From Flavobacterium panici (GTDB taxonomy: Bacteria > Bacteroidota > Bacteroidia > Flavobacteriales > Flavobacteriaceae), in the NCBI RefSeq assembly GCF_903819335.1, contig NZ_CAIJDE010000049.1, positions 124,001 through 188,000 of the forward strand: 64,000 bases of DNA. The letters are read 5' to 3'. Positions within the stretch are counted from its first letter, which is position 1; the number at the start of each line of letters is the position of its first letter. The notes under the pieces are model-generated. The model worked only from the letters and a program-made list of their open reading frames with translations. It did not search any database and was not told the origin of the DNA. A program made the position numbers and the translations under genes. This document shows positions 26,732-36,535 of this stretch, in pieces.

Positions 26732-28981
26732 TTAATTTTGAATCACTTTGAGCGTTCCTCCATTCACAAAATCATCGTGTGAAATGAAATAACTGTTCAG
26801 TGGTTTTCCGTTTAATTCTATTGTTTTGATTTTTCCATCAGTATTGATTTCTTTTTCAATAACAATATTTTCTTTTTTATAATATCTTGAATCTAATTTG
26901 ATTGTTACTTTATCAAACATTGGGGTTGTAATCGTATAAATTGCGTCGCCGGGAGATATTGGATAAAATCCCATCATGGAATATACTAACCAAGCCGACA
27001 TTGTTCCGGTATCATCATTTCCGGGTAATCCTTTTGGTTTGTTTTGAAAATATTCCTGTACCAGTTTTTTAACCAGTTCCTGACTTCTCCATTCTTCGCC
27101 TTTTACATAATTGAATAAGTAGGGATAAGCAATATCCGGCTCGTTTGCCATATCAAATTTTTTGTCATCAAAAACTTTTTGCAATTGATCTGAGAAAGGT
27201 TTATCACCGCCCATTAATTTCATCAATCCTTTGATATCATGCGGAACCATAAAAGCATATTGCCACGCATTTCCTTCGATAAAGCCAACATTTGCTTCAA
27301 AATTAGATCCTGCTTCAGGGTCAAAAGGTTCGTACCAATTTCCGTTAGCAATTCTTGGACGGAGCAATTTTAAATTTTTGTCAAATAATTTTTGGTAGGA
27401 TAATGAACGTTTAGCAAAACGTTTATAATCTTCTTTTTCACCCAATGCTTTTGCTAAAAGTGAAATCGCATAATCTGAAGTATTGTATTCCAGCGTTGTA
27501 GAAACAGGTCCGGGATAATTAGTCGATAAATATCCTTTTTCTATATATTCTTTAAGTCCCGGACGCAGCGGATTATTTTCTATTTGGTCTGCGCCTTTTA
27601 ACATTGCATAGTAAGCTTTGTAAACATCAAAATCCTGAATTCCTTTTAAGCAGGCATCAACTATAACAATACTTGCCGGATCTCCTACCATTGTAAATGT
27701 TTCTGTAGAATTTAATTCCCATTTTGGCAGCCAGCCGTTTTCATCATACATTTTCAACATGCTTTTTATCATATCCGATTGCTGCTTAGGATAAACTAAA
27801 GACGTTAACGGATGCATGTTTCGATACGTGTCCCATAATGAAAATACGGTATAACGCGTGCCATCGGTTTTACCAATTTTGGTTCTTTTAATCTGCGGAT
27901 ATTCTCCGTTTACATCATTTAAAGTATTCGGATGAATTAATGTATGATATAAAGCGGTGTAAAAAATCGTTTTATCATCTTCGGAACCGCCTTCGACTAA
28001 AATTTTCGAAAGTTCGTCATTCCATTCTTTGTAAGTGTCTTTATAAACGGCATCAAACGATTTATCTCCGGTTTCTTTTTCTAAATTTTCTCTGGCATTT
28101 TCGATGCTTACATACGAAATTCCAATTTTAACTTCAACCGTTTCTTGTTTGTCAAATTTGTAGCTGAAATAACTTCCAATACTATCGCCAACTACTGTTT
28201 TGATGGTATTTTTCATTATTCTTGCCTTACCATTATATCCTGACATCCATTGTGCTTCGACACCGTTATATTTAGAAGGTTTTTTCCAAACACCGAATTT
28301 TTCAGCTGGTTTAGAAAACTTGGCTACAAAATAAACCGGATAAGCATCTTCCGGGCTGTTATAACAAAACGAACCAACAGAACGCATTCCTTCAATTTCT
28401 GTAGAAGAAACTACTTTGATCATCGAGCCTTCTTCATTCGTTAATCCTAAACCAAGATTTATTAAAATGTTCGACTGTCCTTTCGGGAAAGAGAATCTGC
28501 TTACACCAACTCGTTTTGAAGCTGTAAATTCTCCTTTAACCTTATATTTCTTAAGGTCAACGCTGTAATATCCGGCTTTTGCCACTTCATTAGAATACGT
28601 CGATCCGTATTTTAAATGATCGATTTCTAGATTTCCGGTTGTTGGCATCAATAAAATAACGCCCAGTTCCGGACAACCTACACCGCTCAAATTGACCTGA
28701 CTAAATCCGGTTAAAAAAGTGTTTTCGTTTACATATGGATTCGACAGCCACTGACTGTCTTTTTCCATTGGAGTATTTTTTACCCCGGCAACATTAAACG
28801 GACTTATACTTGCCATTCCGCGTGGTGCAATCGGTCCCGGAAAAGCAGCTCCAAAGTTGGAAGTTCCAATAAACGGATTCACATAATCTGCAGGTTGTTG
28901 TGCAAAACTTGTGATGCTAAAAAACAGCATGCAAAAGCTGCATGCTGTTTTTAAAATTAATTTTTTTGATATTGAAAACAT
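26732..28981 (-). CDS. GH92 alpha-mannosidase (first copy)
   Basis: 749 residues with a Sec signal peptide (ends SFAQQ). GH92 landmarks are YVNPFIGTSN...FPGP at the start, GFSQVNLSGVGCPELG, SLWDTYRNMHPL, EGNAWQYAFMVPHDIKGL, and GLPGNDDTGTMSAWLVYSMMGFYPISPG near the end. The family contains calcium-dependent exo-alpha-mannosidases that remove mannose from N-glycans and yeast mannan by an inverting mechanism. The start lies 4 bases after the GH29 stop, so it is in the same operon. A strong hairpin sits in its signal-peptide codons. The linkage (1,2; 1,3; 1,4 or 1,6) cannot be read from the sequence. Confidence 0.95.
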   Translation of the reverse strand: MFSISKKLILKTACSFCMLFFSITSFAQQPADYVNPFIGTSNFGAAFPGPIAPRGMASISPFNVAGVKNTPMEKDSQWLSNPYVNENTFLTGFSQVNLSGVGCPELGVILLMPTTGNLEIDHLKYGSTYSNEVAKAGYYSVDLKKYKVKGEFTASKRVGVSRFSFPKGQSNILINLGLGLTNEEGSMIKVVSSTEIEGMRSVGSFCYNSPEDAYPVYFVAKFSKPAEKFGVWKKPSKYNGVEAQWMSGYNGKARIMKNTIKTVVGDSIGSYFSYKFDKQETVEVKIGISYVSIENARENLEKETGDKSFDAVYKDTYKEWNDELSKILVEGGSEDDKTIFYTALYHTLIHPNTLNDVNGEYPQIKRTKIGKTDGTRYTVFSLWDTYRNMHPLTSLVYPKQQSDMIKSMLKMYDENGWLPKWELNSTETFTMVGDPASIVIVDACLKGIQDFDVYKAYYAMLKGADQIENNPLRPGLKEYIEKGYLSTNYPGPVSTTLEYNTSDYAISLLAKALGEKEDYKRFAKRSLSYQKLFDKNLKLLRPRIANGNWYEPFDPEAGSNFEANVGFIEGNAWQYAFMVPHDIKGLMKLMGGDKPFSDQLQKVFDDKKFDMANEPDIAYPYLFNYVKGEEWRSQELVKKLVQEYFQNKPKGLPGNDDTGTMSAWLVYSMMGFYPISPGDAIYTITTPMFDKVTIKLDSRYYKKENIVIEKEINTDGKIKTIELNGKPLNSYFISHDDFVNGGTLKVIQN
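28919..28951 (-). terminator. Terminator-like stem-loop within the GH92 signal-peptide codons
   Basis: A 12-base perfect stem (arms 28921-28932 and 28940-28951) has a 7-base loop. On the - strand it is followed directly by six Ts (28919-28924, overlapping the stem foot). It lies about 30-60 bases inside the GH92 coding sequence, downstream of the GH29 gene. Confidence 0.5.
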
Positions 28982-28985
28982 ATTC

Positions 28986-30470
28986 TTATCTGTTAATAGC
29001 TTCTATTTTTAAAGTCCATGCTTCTTTTGCAGGTAAATTATTTCTAAGGCTTTCCGGAATTACAACTTTAAATCCATTTCCTTCTTTTGTCCATTTTAGA
29101 GAAGTTTTAGAACCTAACATGGTAATTTTTGTTCCTTTTTTAGGGCTGATAGATTTTACTGTAACGCTTGCAGGAATTTTATCTTCTCCGTCTTTTGCTA
29201 AATAAAAAGCAAATACATTTCCAGCTTTATTTTGTGTAAAGCAAATGTTGTCTTCTTTAAAAGGCTCAATTGGTTTCGTATCATAAATCGCAACACTGTT
29301 TACTTTCATCCAGTCTGCATAAGCCTGTAATAAATCATAAGCACCTTGCTGCCATTCTCCTTCCGGACTTGGTGCAACGTTTAATAATAAGTTTCCGCCT
29401 TTTGCAACAATGTCAACCAACATGTGAATTCCTTGTCTTCCCGTCATGTATTTTGCATCTGGAGTATACGACCATCCGCCGCCAGAAGTAATACAAGATT
29501 CCCAAGGATAAGGTAATGTTTTTGCCGGAACACGACCTTCTGGAGTTAAATAATTTTGGTTTTTTCCGTGAACCGCTCTGTCAACCACAATTAATCCTGG
29601 TTGTTTTTGGCGTGCTTTCACCACCAATTCGTCCATTTTTGGATCCTGATCTACAACTCTGTGTTTGATGAAACCGTTTTTAGATTCGTTTTCAGCAAAT
29701 TTCTCGTCGTAGTTTTCTTTTAAATTTTGTTGATCTCTTTTTCTAACCCAGCCTCCGTCAAGCCATAAAATATCTACTTTACCGTAATTAGTAAGGATTT
29801 CTAAAATTTGGTTGTGAGTGAAGTCAACATATTTTTGCCATTTTTCAGGATATAATGACGGATCGTAATTTACGTTTCTGTCGAAAGGTGGAAAATACGG
29901 ATCCCAGTAATTTTCGTTATGCCAGTCTGGTTTTGAGAAATAAGCTCCAGTTGAAATATTCTCAGCTCTAAAAGCATTGAAAACTTCTTTCAAAACATCG
30001 GCTTTTGGATTTGTGCTGAAAGGACAATCCTTGTCTGTCACTTTATAATCAGAATATTTAGTGTCGTACATATTAAATCCGTCATGGTGTTTGGTGGTAA
30101 AAACCATGTATTTCATTCCCGCAGCTTTTGCCGCTTTTGCCCATTTTGTTGGATCAAATTTGGTTGGATTAAAAGTCTTTTTCAAACCTTCATAATCTTT
30201 TACATATTGATTATAATTGGCAGGATTGCTTCCTTTTTTACGTTCGCACCATCCATAATCTTCCGGGCATATTGACCATGATTCTACAATTCCCCATTGG
30301 CTGTATGTTCCCCAGTGCATTAATAATCCAAACTTTTTGCCTTGCCATGCCTCTAAATTTTTCAACACCAACGGATCCGTTTCCGGTACATAACGCTCAT
30401 CTTCATAAATGGCCTGCGAAAACATTTGAACGGAAAATAATAACGCGATTATGAATATTCCTCTTTTCAT
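28986..30470 (-). CDS. GH29 alpha-L-fucosidase (first copy)
   Basis: 494 residues with a signal peptide (ends VQMFSQ). The fucosidase core is clear: FGLLMHWGTYSQWGI, YMVFTTKHHDGFNMYDT (~121-137), and the nucleophile Asp238 in VDILWLDGGW. A C-terminal beta domain covers ~395-494. The enzyme hydrolyses alpha-linked fucose with retention. Core alpha-1,3/1,6-fucose or antennary fucose of N-glycans would be suitable targets. It is followed after 4 bases by GH92, while ~395 bases upstream are filled with palindromic repeats. Confidence 0.96.
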   Translation of the reverse strand: MKRGIFIIALLFSVQMFSQAIYEDERYVPETDPLVLKNLEAWQGKKFGLLMHWGTYSQWGIVESWSICPEDYGWCERKKGSNPANYNQYVKDYEGLKKTFNPTKFDPTKWAKAAKAAGMKYMVFTTKHHDGFNMYDTKYSDYKVTDKDCPFSTNPKADVLKEVFNAFRAENISTGAYFSKPDWHNENYWDPYFPPFDRNVNYDPSLYPEKWQKYVDFTHNQILEILTNYGKVDILWLDGGWVRKRDQQNLKENYDEKFAENESKNGFIKHRVVDQDPKMDELVVKARQKQPGLIVVDRAVHGKNQNYLTPEGRVPAKTLPYPWESCITSGGGWSYTPDAKYMTGRQGIHMLVDIVAKGGNLLLNVAPSPEGEWQQGAYDLLQAYADWMKVNSVAIYDTKPIEPFKEDNICFTQNKAGNVFAFYLAKDGEDKIPASVTVKSISPKKGTKITMLGSKTSLKWTKEGNGFKVVIPESLRNNLPAKEAWTLKIEAINR

Positions 30471-30865
30471 CTTTATTCTATTTATAGTTTTTTGTTTTTG
30501 TTCGTTGTTTAATTGTGAAAATCACATTTAAGATATTGAGACAAAGTGTCCTTTCTATCTAATTTTTTCAAAGTTTCTCCACCTTTTTTGTCATTTCGAC
30601 GAAGGAGAAATCTTCGCAAGAAACTCCTCATAGTAATTCATCAATCTTTGTCGAGCTACTCGTGGAGATTTCTCCTTCGTCGAAATGACAAGATTGCGTG
30701 TAATACTATGAACATATGGCTTTGACAAAGCTTCTGCGCATTTTTGTCATTTCGACGAAGGAGAAATCTTCGCAAGAAACTCCTCATAGTAATTCATCAA
30801 TCTTTGTCGAGCTACTTATGAAGATTTCTCCTCCGTCGAAATGACAAGATTGTGTGTAATACAGC
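30471..30865. repeat. Intergenic region with two copies of the ~100-base palindromic repeat
   Basis: Copies at 30590-30690 and 30746-30846 both begin GTCATTTCGACGAAGGAGAA, have CAATCTTTGTCGAG in the right half, and end with the complementary arm. Each can fold into a long imperfect hairpin. The pair lies between the GH20 stop and the GH29 start, next to ~110 bases of AT-rich leader. No ORF is present. Confidence 0.85.
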
Positions 30866-33187
30866 TTAATTCACTAAAATCTCATCAACAAATAACCAAG
30901 AACTTTCCCCTTTCGGGCTTTTCTTAAGGTTATAAGCGATTACTTTTACAAATCGTGTATTAACTTTTCCAAAATTGATTTTGAAATCCTTCAATTCCGA
31001 AGACACATTTGGAGCATACGGACGTGAAACTTTCCCAACTTCCTGATATTTGATTCCATCATTTGAAACCAAAACTTTAATCTTTACAGGAAAATTAACT
31101 CCGGCTCCCTGACTTTCTAAAGCTCCTACAATTACCTGCTCAACGCTTTCCTGTTTTTCAAAATCGATTACCAATTCCATATCATTAACAAGCCATGCCT
31201 GCCATTGTCCGTCGTGGAAGTTTTTGCTCCCTCTAATTGTATTGACCATCGTATTAGCATCACCTTTATAATTATCATTATAAGGCGTTAAATATTTTAC
31301 TTTTTGTGCAAAAGCTTTATGGAAAATAATGGTATCTGTAAATGTTTTTCCAACTGGTTTTTCATCCTGAAATAAAGAAGCTTTTAAAACAGTAGTTTCT
31401 TTAAATTCAATTGGGTTTATATATTTTACCGCATGATGATCGATCGCTTTATCTCCTAAAACATATCGAATATCCGGATTTGGGAATTCATTTTTCAGTG
31501 TCACATTAATTTGTTTTTTAGCCAAATCTGCTGTTGAAGAAGCGGTCACCAAATAAGCACTTTTAGCATAATTGATTCCTAAATAATCATAGCGATTTAA
31601 TAATGGTTTCAGTCTCGTTGTAAAATCAATCCAGTTACGGCTTTCTTTCGAACTCCATAAAACCTCAGCCATAGCTGCCAGTCTTGGAAAAATCATATAT
31701 TCTGAATCCTTTGGTCCCGAAAGATATTCTGCCCATAAATTAGCCTGACCGCCCAAAACATGATTTGCTTCTGCAGGTGACATCGTTGGTACAACCGGCT
31801 CAAATTCGTATACTTTATTTAAAGGATTATAAGCATCAAAAGCTAATGGTTCTTCGTTTTGAGGGCCTTGATAAAAATTAAAATAACAAGGAGACTCCGG
31901 CGTCATAATGACATCATGACCTTGATCTGCTGCTTCAATACCGCCTTTTGTTCCTCTCCAGCTCATTACAGTTGCTTCCGGAGCTAAACCGCCTTCTACA
32001 ATTTCATCCCATCCAATAACTTTTTTACCTTTAGAATTGATGTATTTTTCAATACGTTTTACAAAATAACTTTGCAGTTCCGTTGAATTTTTCAAGCCTA
32101 AATCTTTCATTCTTTTTTGGCAGTTGGGACATTTATCCCAATTGGTTTTTGTCGCTTCGTCGCCTCCAATATGAATGTATTTTGATGGAAAAATATCCAT
32201 TACTTCGTCTAATACATTTTGCAGAAACTCAAATGTAGATTCTTTTCCTGCGCAATAAATATCTGTAATAGGCCAAACCCCGCCTGACGGAACGCCAATA
32301 CGCTGATCAAAACAAGCCAGTTCCGGATACGCTGCAATCGCAGAACTTACGTGCGCCGGCATTTCAATTTCAGGAATTACTTCGATATTTTTAGATGCTG
32401 CATATTTTACGATTTCTTTTAACTCTTCCTGCGTAAAAAATCCTCCGTAAGTTCCTTTTTCATCAGGATTTGTGGCTAATCTGGCATTCCATGCAACATT
32501 TTCCTGATTCACTCTCCATGCTCCAACTTCTGTAAGTTTAGGATATTTCTTAATTTCAATTCTCCAACCCTGATCGTCTACTAAATGCAAATGCAAAACG
32601 TTCATTTTGTGCATTGCTAAACGATCGATTGTTGCCAAAATATAATTTTTATCGAAAAAATGACGTGATAAATCCAGCATTAAACCTCTCCATTGAAAAC
32701 GCGGTTCGTCTGTAATCACAACATTTGGAATCTGCCATTTTGCAGATGAAATTGCATAAGTGCTTTCAATAGCCGTTGGAAGTAATTGTCTGATGGTTTC
32801 TAATCCATAGATAAAACCGGCATTTCCTTTTGCTGTAATCGTGATTACATTATTATTTACCTCAACTTTATAGGCTTCTTTATGAAGGTTTGGATCTGTT
32901 TTAAACTGAACAAAATTGTTCTGCGGTGCTTTTACGCCCAAAACCGGACGCCATCCTGCAGCAACTTCAAATTTGTTGATTAAAGCGTTTGAAATATCTT
33001 TTTGAAAATCAGTATTGGCAACAAAAACGGTATTTTTAGAAAACTCAAAACTTCCAGATTGAATCAAAACTTGATTTGGTTTCGGAATAATTTGAATGTC
33101 TTTTGCAGTAAAAACTTTTTTCTGACTGTAACCCAAACTTAAAACAGTTAAGAAGATTAAGACGAATAAGGGTTTTAATGATCTCAT
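30866..33187 (-). CDS. GH20 beta-N-acetylhexosaminidase
   Basis: 773 residues with a signal peptide (ends LGYSQ). A GH20b N-terminal domain (~30-155) is followed by the catalytic barrel with FQWRGLMLDLSRHFF (~164-178), LHLHLVDDQGWRIEI (~198-212) and the catalytic pair Asp343-Glu344 in YIHIGGDEATK. The C-terminal ~130 residues look like an F5/8-type-C carbohydrate-binding domain (NMELVIDFEKQESVEQVIVG ... VLVSNDGIKY). The reaction is substrate-assisted removal of terminal GlcNAc or GalNAc. It starts 5 bases after the GH2 gene, in the same operon. Confidence 0.96.
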   Translation of the reverse strand: MRSLKPLFVLIFLTVLSLGYSQKKVFTAKDIQIIPKPNQVLIQSGSFEFSKNTVFVANTDFQKDISNALINKFEVAAGWRPVLGVKAPQNNFVQFKTDPNLHKEAYKVEVNNNVITITAKGNAGFIYGLETIRQLLPTAIESTYAISSAKWQIPNVVITDEPRFQWRGLMLDLSRHFFDKNYILATIDRLAMHKMNVLHLHLVDDQGWRIEIKKYPKLTEVGAWRVNQENVAWNARLATNPDEKGTYGGFFTQEELKEIVKYAASKNIEVIPEIEMPAHVSSAIAAYPELACFDQRIGVPSGGVWPITDIYCAGKESTFEFLQNVLDEVMDIFPSKYIHIGGDEATKTNWDKCPNCQKRMKDLGLKNSTELQSYFVKRIEKYINSKGKKVIGWDEIVEGGLAPEATVMSWRGTKGGIEAADQGHDVIMTPESPCYFNFYQGPQNEEPLAFDAYNPLNKVYEFEPVVPTMSPAEANHVLGGQANLWAEYLSGPKDSEYMIFPRLAAMAEVLWSSKESRNWIDFTTRLKPLLNRYDYLGINYAKSAYLVTASSTADLAKKQINVTLKNEFPNPDIRYVLGDKAIDHHAVKYINPIEFKETTVLKASLFQDEKPVGKTFTDTIIFHKAFAQKVKYLTPYNDNYKGDANTMVNTIRGSKNFHDGQWQAWLVNDMELVIDFEKQESVEQVIVGALESQGAGVNFPVKIKVLVSNDGIKYQEVGKVSRPYAPNVSSELKDFKINFGKVNTRFVKVIAYNLKKSPKGESSWLFVDEILVN

Positions 33188-33192
33188 AATTA

Positions 33193-36100
33193 TTATTTTA
33201 AAGATGGTGTTATTTTAAATTGATACTGATAATTTTTTCCTCTTAAAAGATATTTTTCCATAGGCCAGGCCTGCCAGCTGTCGATTCCGCCAACTCCCAT
33301 TTGTTTTGAATCGATTTTTAAACTCGTTAAATCTCTTTCTTTCAATTCGGCAGCGTGTCTTTGGTCTTTTTGCAATCCGTCGTCTAAATCTTCATTTAAA
33401 AAATGTAAAGCGGTTACGGCCAATAATTCATCAGATGTTACGGTTAATTTTAGTTTATCTCCCGATAATTCTAAGAAACGAACATCGGTTTTATTTCCTG
33501 TTTCCTGCGGACGGATGTATGGATAATATTGCTCTGAAACGGTTTGTGTATACAATCCCACTTTTGAACTGTAATTTCTGTCGATGTAATTTTCGTGCGG
33601 GCCTCTTCCGTAATAGGTCATATTGCTAAAATTTCTCGGAACAATTACTTCCATTCCAAATCTTGGTAAAATTGGCTGTTCTTTGTTTTTATCAATATTT
33701 AAAACTTCTTTTACGACTAATTCCCCGTTTCCGTTTAATTCATAATTCAATTCTAAAGTCGAAGAAACCTGTGGTAAACTATACGTTGCTTTCACCAGAA
33801 TTTTATTGTCTTTAGTTGGAGTAAATGTCCAGTTTACCAAAGTCGGATTTTCTGTTGCATCTTTCCACGCTTTTAAGTTTACTTGAAAATTAGCTCCAAA
33901 ATCATTATCGTTTGGTGCTCTCCAAAGATTGGGACGCAATTGATATCCGTCTTTTATAATAGGCTGATTATTGAAGGAATAGCCATTGATAAATCCTGTT
34001 TTTTTGTCGAAAGTAATCTCTGCTTTATCACTTTTGAAAACCGTAGCATTTGCTTTTTTCTCCACCGTAATTTTTGAAGCGCTTTCGATTTTAATATCAT
34101 TTTTCCAGGTTCCTTTATATGCCAGTTGTTCTGTCGCAATTTCGAAACCTTTTGGTAAAAATGGTTCTTCTTGTTTTAACTGATAGCTTATGTTTATAAA
34201 AGCTTCCTGAAATTTTTTATCACCTAATTTAATAGGCAATGTATACGTTTTTGATTGTGTTGGATCGATTGCTAAATAATCGATAACGCCTGTCGTTTCT
34301 TTCACTCCGTCTAAAATTAAGGTCCAATGCAAAGTTACGTTGCTTAAATCTTTAAACGTAAATTCATTGTAAACTTTTATTATAGCCGTTTCCTGATTTT
34401 CCCAGGAAGTCAGGATATTTTGATATACATTTCGAACTTCAAGCGCATGCGGATTTGGTTTTCTGTCTACCGTAAATACGCCATTGTTCACAAAATTGTT
34501 ATCACTTTTTACATCTTTTGGACCAAAATCTCCTCCGTAAGCTAAAATCGTAGTTCCGTTATCCAGTTTTTTATAAACCGATTGATCGATCATATCCCAA
34601 ATGAAACCGCCCTGAAAGTTTGGATATTTACGAATGACATCCCAATAATCTTTAAAATTCCCCATCGAATTCCCCATTGCGTGCGCGTATTCACACTGAA
34701 TATAAGGTCTTGACGGATTTGGGTTTGCCAAAATATATTCTTCCATTTTGTTTGGAGAACTGTACATTGGATCAATAATATCTGAATCCCATTCGAATTT
34801 TAAATCTTTTCCGTCCCAAGCTCCCGCAGTTGCTCTTTCGTATTGAATTGGTCTTGATTTATCACGGTTTTTAATCCACAAATAACCTCTGTAAAAGTTG
34901 TAACCGTTTCCGGCTTCGTTCCCCATACTCCAGATAATGATTGAAGTATGATTTTTATCTCTTTCAATCATTCGCTGCATACGCTGAATGTGCGCTAATT
35001 CCCAGTCTGGTTTATTCCCAAGTGTTTTGGTAATATCGTACCCCATTCCGTGTGATTCTATGTTAGCTTCATCGACCACATAAATTCCGTATTTATCGCA
35101 TAATTCGTAGAAATATTCATCGTTTGGATAATGCGACATTCTCACCGCATTGATATTAAATTCTTTCATCAATTTAATATCTTGTTCCATTCTTTCTCTT
35201 GAAATAGTTTGTCCCGTAATTGGATCAACTTCATGACGGTTTACACCTTTTATGTAAATCGCTTTTCCGTTTACCAAAAGCTGTCCACCTTTAATTTCTA
35301 CTTTTCTAAATCCAACATTTTGATTGATAACTTCAATTACAGCTCCTTTTTTATCTTTTAAAATAAAACGTACCTGATATAAATTCGGAATTTCTGCACT
35401 CCATTTCTTCGGACTTTCTACGGTGAAATCAAATGTTTGTTTTTCGCTTAAAGCGGAAATAACTTTTGAGGTTATAATCTTGTCACCATCTTTTAACTGA
35501 ACGTCTAAAGTATAGGTGTCTTTTTTATCTAAATCAGAGAATTGAGTTGTGATTTTTAAACTTCCGTTTACGTAATTGGCATCTAAATCCGGAATAATTT
35601 CGAAGTCATTTAAATGGGCTTTATTTCTCGCAACCAAATAAGAATCTCTGGTAATTCCGCTCATTCTCCACATGTCCTGACATTCTAAATACGAACCGTC
35701 ATTCCATTTCATTACCTGAAGCACAATCGTATTTTTTCCGGTTTTTACATATTTATTTAATTTGAATTCAGAAGGTAATTTTCCGTCTTCACCATAACCT
35801 ACATACACACCATTTACCCAAACGGTCAAGTTTGATTTTGCTGTTCCGATATGAAGAAAAATATCTTTTCCTTCCCAAGATTTATCGATTGTAATTTCTC
35901 TTCTGTAAACTCCTGTCGGATTGTATTTTGTTGGAACAAACGGCGGATTTGGTGCCATTAAATAATCAAAATCGTAAGTTGTATTTACATAAACCGGATA
36001 TCCATAACCGTTTACATCCCAGCTTGCGGGAATTTTAAAATTATCCCAGCTTTTATCATTAAAATCAGTTTTCTCAAAATCTTTTGGAAGTGCAGCCGGA

Positions 36101-36330
36101 TTATCCACATATTTGAATTTCCAGGCTCCGTTAATGTCTAAGTAATTTTTAGATTGCCTCCATTCGTTTTTAGCAGCTAATGTTTCGTTTTCAAAAACAT
36201 AATAGGCGGCGTGCATGGGCTCTCTATTATCTTCATTGATTTTTTCATTTTGCCAAAACGGAACTTTTTTTTGTGCATTAACAGATAAAACTGAAAGTAA
36301 TAAGGTTAATATGGATATTGTTGTTTTCAT
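33193..36330 (-). CDS. GH2 beta-galactosidase, LacZ-like
   Basis: 1,045 residues from ATG at 36330. An upstream GTG at 36351 would add seven residues ahead of a good signal peptide (MKTTISILTLLLSVLSVNAQ), so it is rejected. LacZ-type layout: sugar-binding domain (~45-220), immunoglobulin-like domain, barrel with GVNRHEVDPITGQ, acid/base Glu in WSMGNEAGNGYNF, nucleophile region CEYAHAMGNSMGNFKDYWD, and the beta-galactosidase small-chain domain at the C-terminus (YGRGPHENYIDR). It removes beta-galactose, for example from complex N-glycan antennae. The upstream region carries two repeat elements. Confidence 0.95.
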   Translation of the reverse strand: MKTTISILTLLLSVLSVNAQKKVPFWQNEKINEDNREPMHAAYYVFENETLAAKNEWRQSKNYLDINGAWKFKYVDNPAALPKDFEKTDFNDKSWDNFKIPASWDVNGYGYPVYVNTTYDFDYLMAPNPPFVPTKYNPTGVYRREITIDKSWEGKDIFLHIGTAKSNLTVWVNGVYVGYGEDGKLPSEFKLNKYVKTGKNTIVLQVMKWNDGSYLECQDMWRMSGITRDSYLVARNKAHLNDFEIIPDLDANYVNGSLKITTQFSDLDKKDTYTLDVQLKDGDKIITSKVISALSEKQTFDFTVESPKKWSAEIPNLYQVRFILKDKKGAVIEVINQNVGFRKVEIKGGQLLVNGKAIYIKGVNRHEVDPITGQTISRERMEQDIKLMKEFNINAVRMSHYPNDEYFYELCDKYGIYVVDEANIESHGMGYDITKTLGNKPDWELAHIQRMQRMIERDKNHTSIIIWSMGNEAGNGYNFYRGYLWIKNRDKSRPIQYERATAGAWDGKDLKFEWDSDIIDPMYSSPNKMEEYILANPNPSRPYIQCEYAHAMGNSMGNFKDYWDVIRKYPNFQGGFIWDMIDQSVYKKLDNGTTILAYGGDFGPKDVKSDNNFVNNGVFTVDRKPNPHALEVRNVYQNILTSWENQETAIIKVYNEFTFKDLSNVTLHWTLILDGVKETTGVIDYLAIDPTQSKTYTLPIKLGDKKFQEAFINISYQLKQEEPFLPKGFEIATEQLAYKGTWKNDIKIESASKITVEKKANATVFKSDKAEITFDKKTGFINGYSFNNQPIIKDGYQLRPNLWRAPNDNDFGANFQVNLKAWKDATENPTLVNWTFTPTKDNKILVKATYSLPQVSSTLELNYELNGNGELVVKEVLNIDKNKEQPILPRFGMEVIVPRNFSNMTYYGRGPHENYIDRNYSSKVGLYTQTVSEQYYPYIRPQETGNKTDVRFLELSGDKLKLTVTSDELLAVTALHFLNEDLDDGLQKDQRHAAELKERDLTSLKIDSKQMGVGGIDSWQAWPMEKYLLRGKNYQYQFKITPSLK

Positions 36331-36535
36331 TCTTTGTTTTTGTTTGAACACATAGCCCCGATTGTTATCGGGATAGATTGTGAGAGAAGAATCTATGTAT
36401 CTATGTGTTTAAAATTTTTATTCTCATTTGTCATTTCGAGGAACGAGAAATCGCACTAGAAACTCCGTAATCTAAATCCTCAATCTTTGTCGAGTTACGT
36501 GTGCGATTTCTCCTTCGTCGAAATGACAAACTGGT
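36331..36535. repeat. Intergenic repeats between GH2 and glycosylasparaginase
   Basis: It holds a short ACACATAG...CTATGTGT element (36348-36409) with an internal CCCGAT-TGTT-ATCGGG hairpin, and one copy of the ~100-base palindrome (36430-36528). No ORF. Confidence 0.75.

Noticed and set aside
30590..30846. Possible CRISPR array from repeated ~100-base units
   Set aside because: The units are long palindromes with few copies, no short regular spacers and no cas genes nearby.
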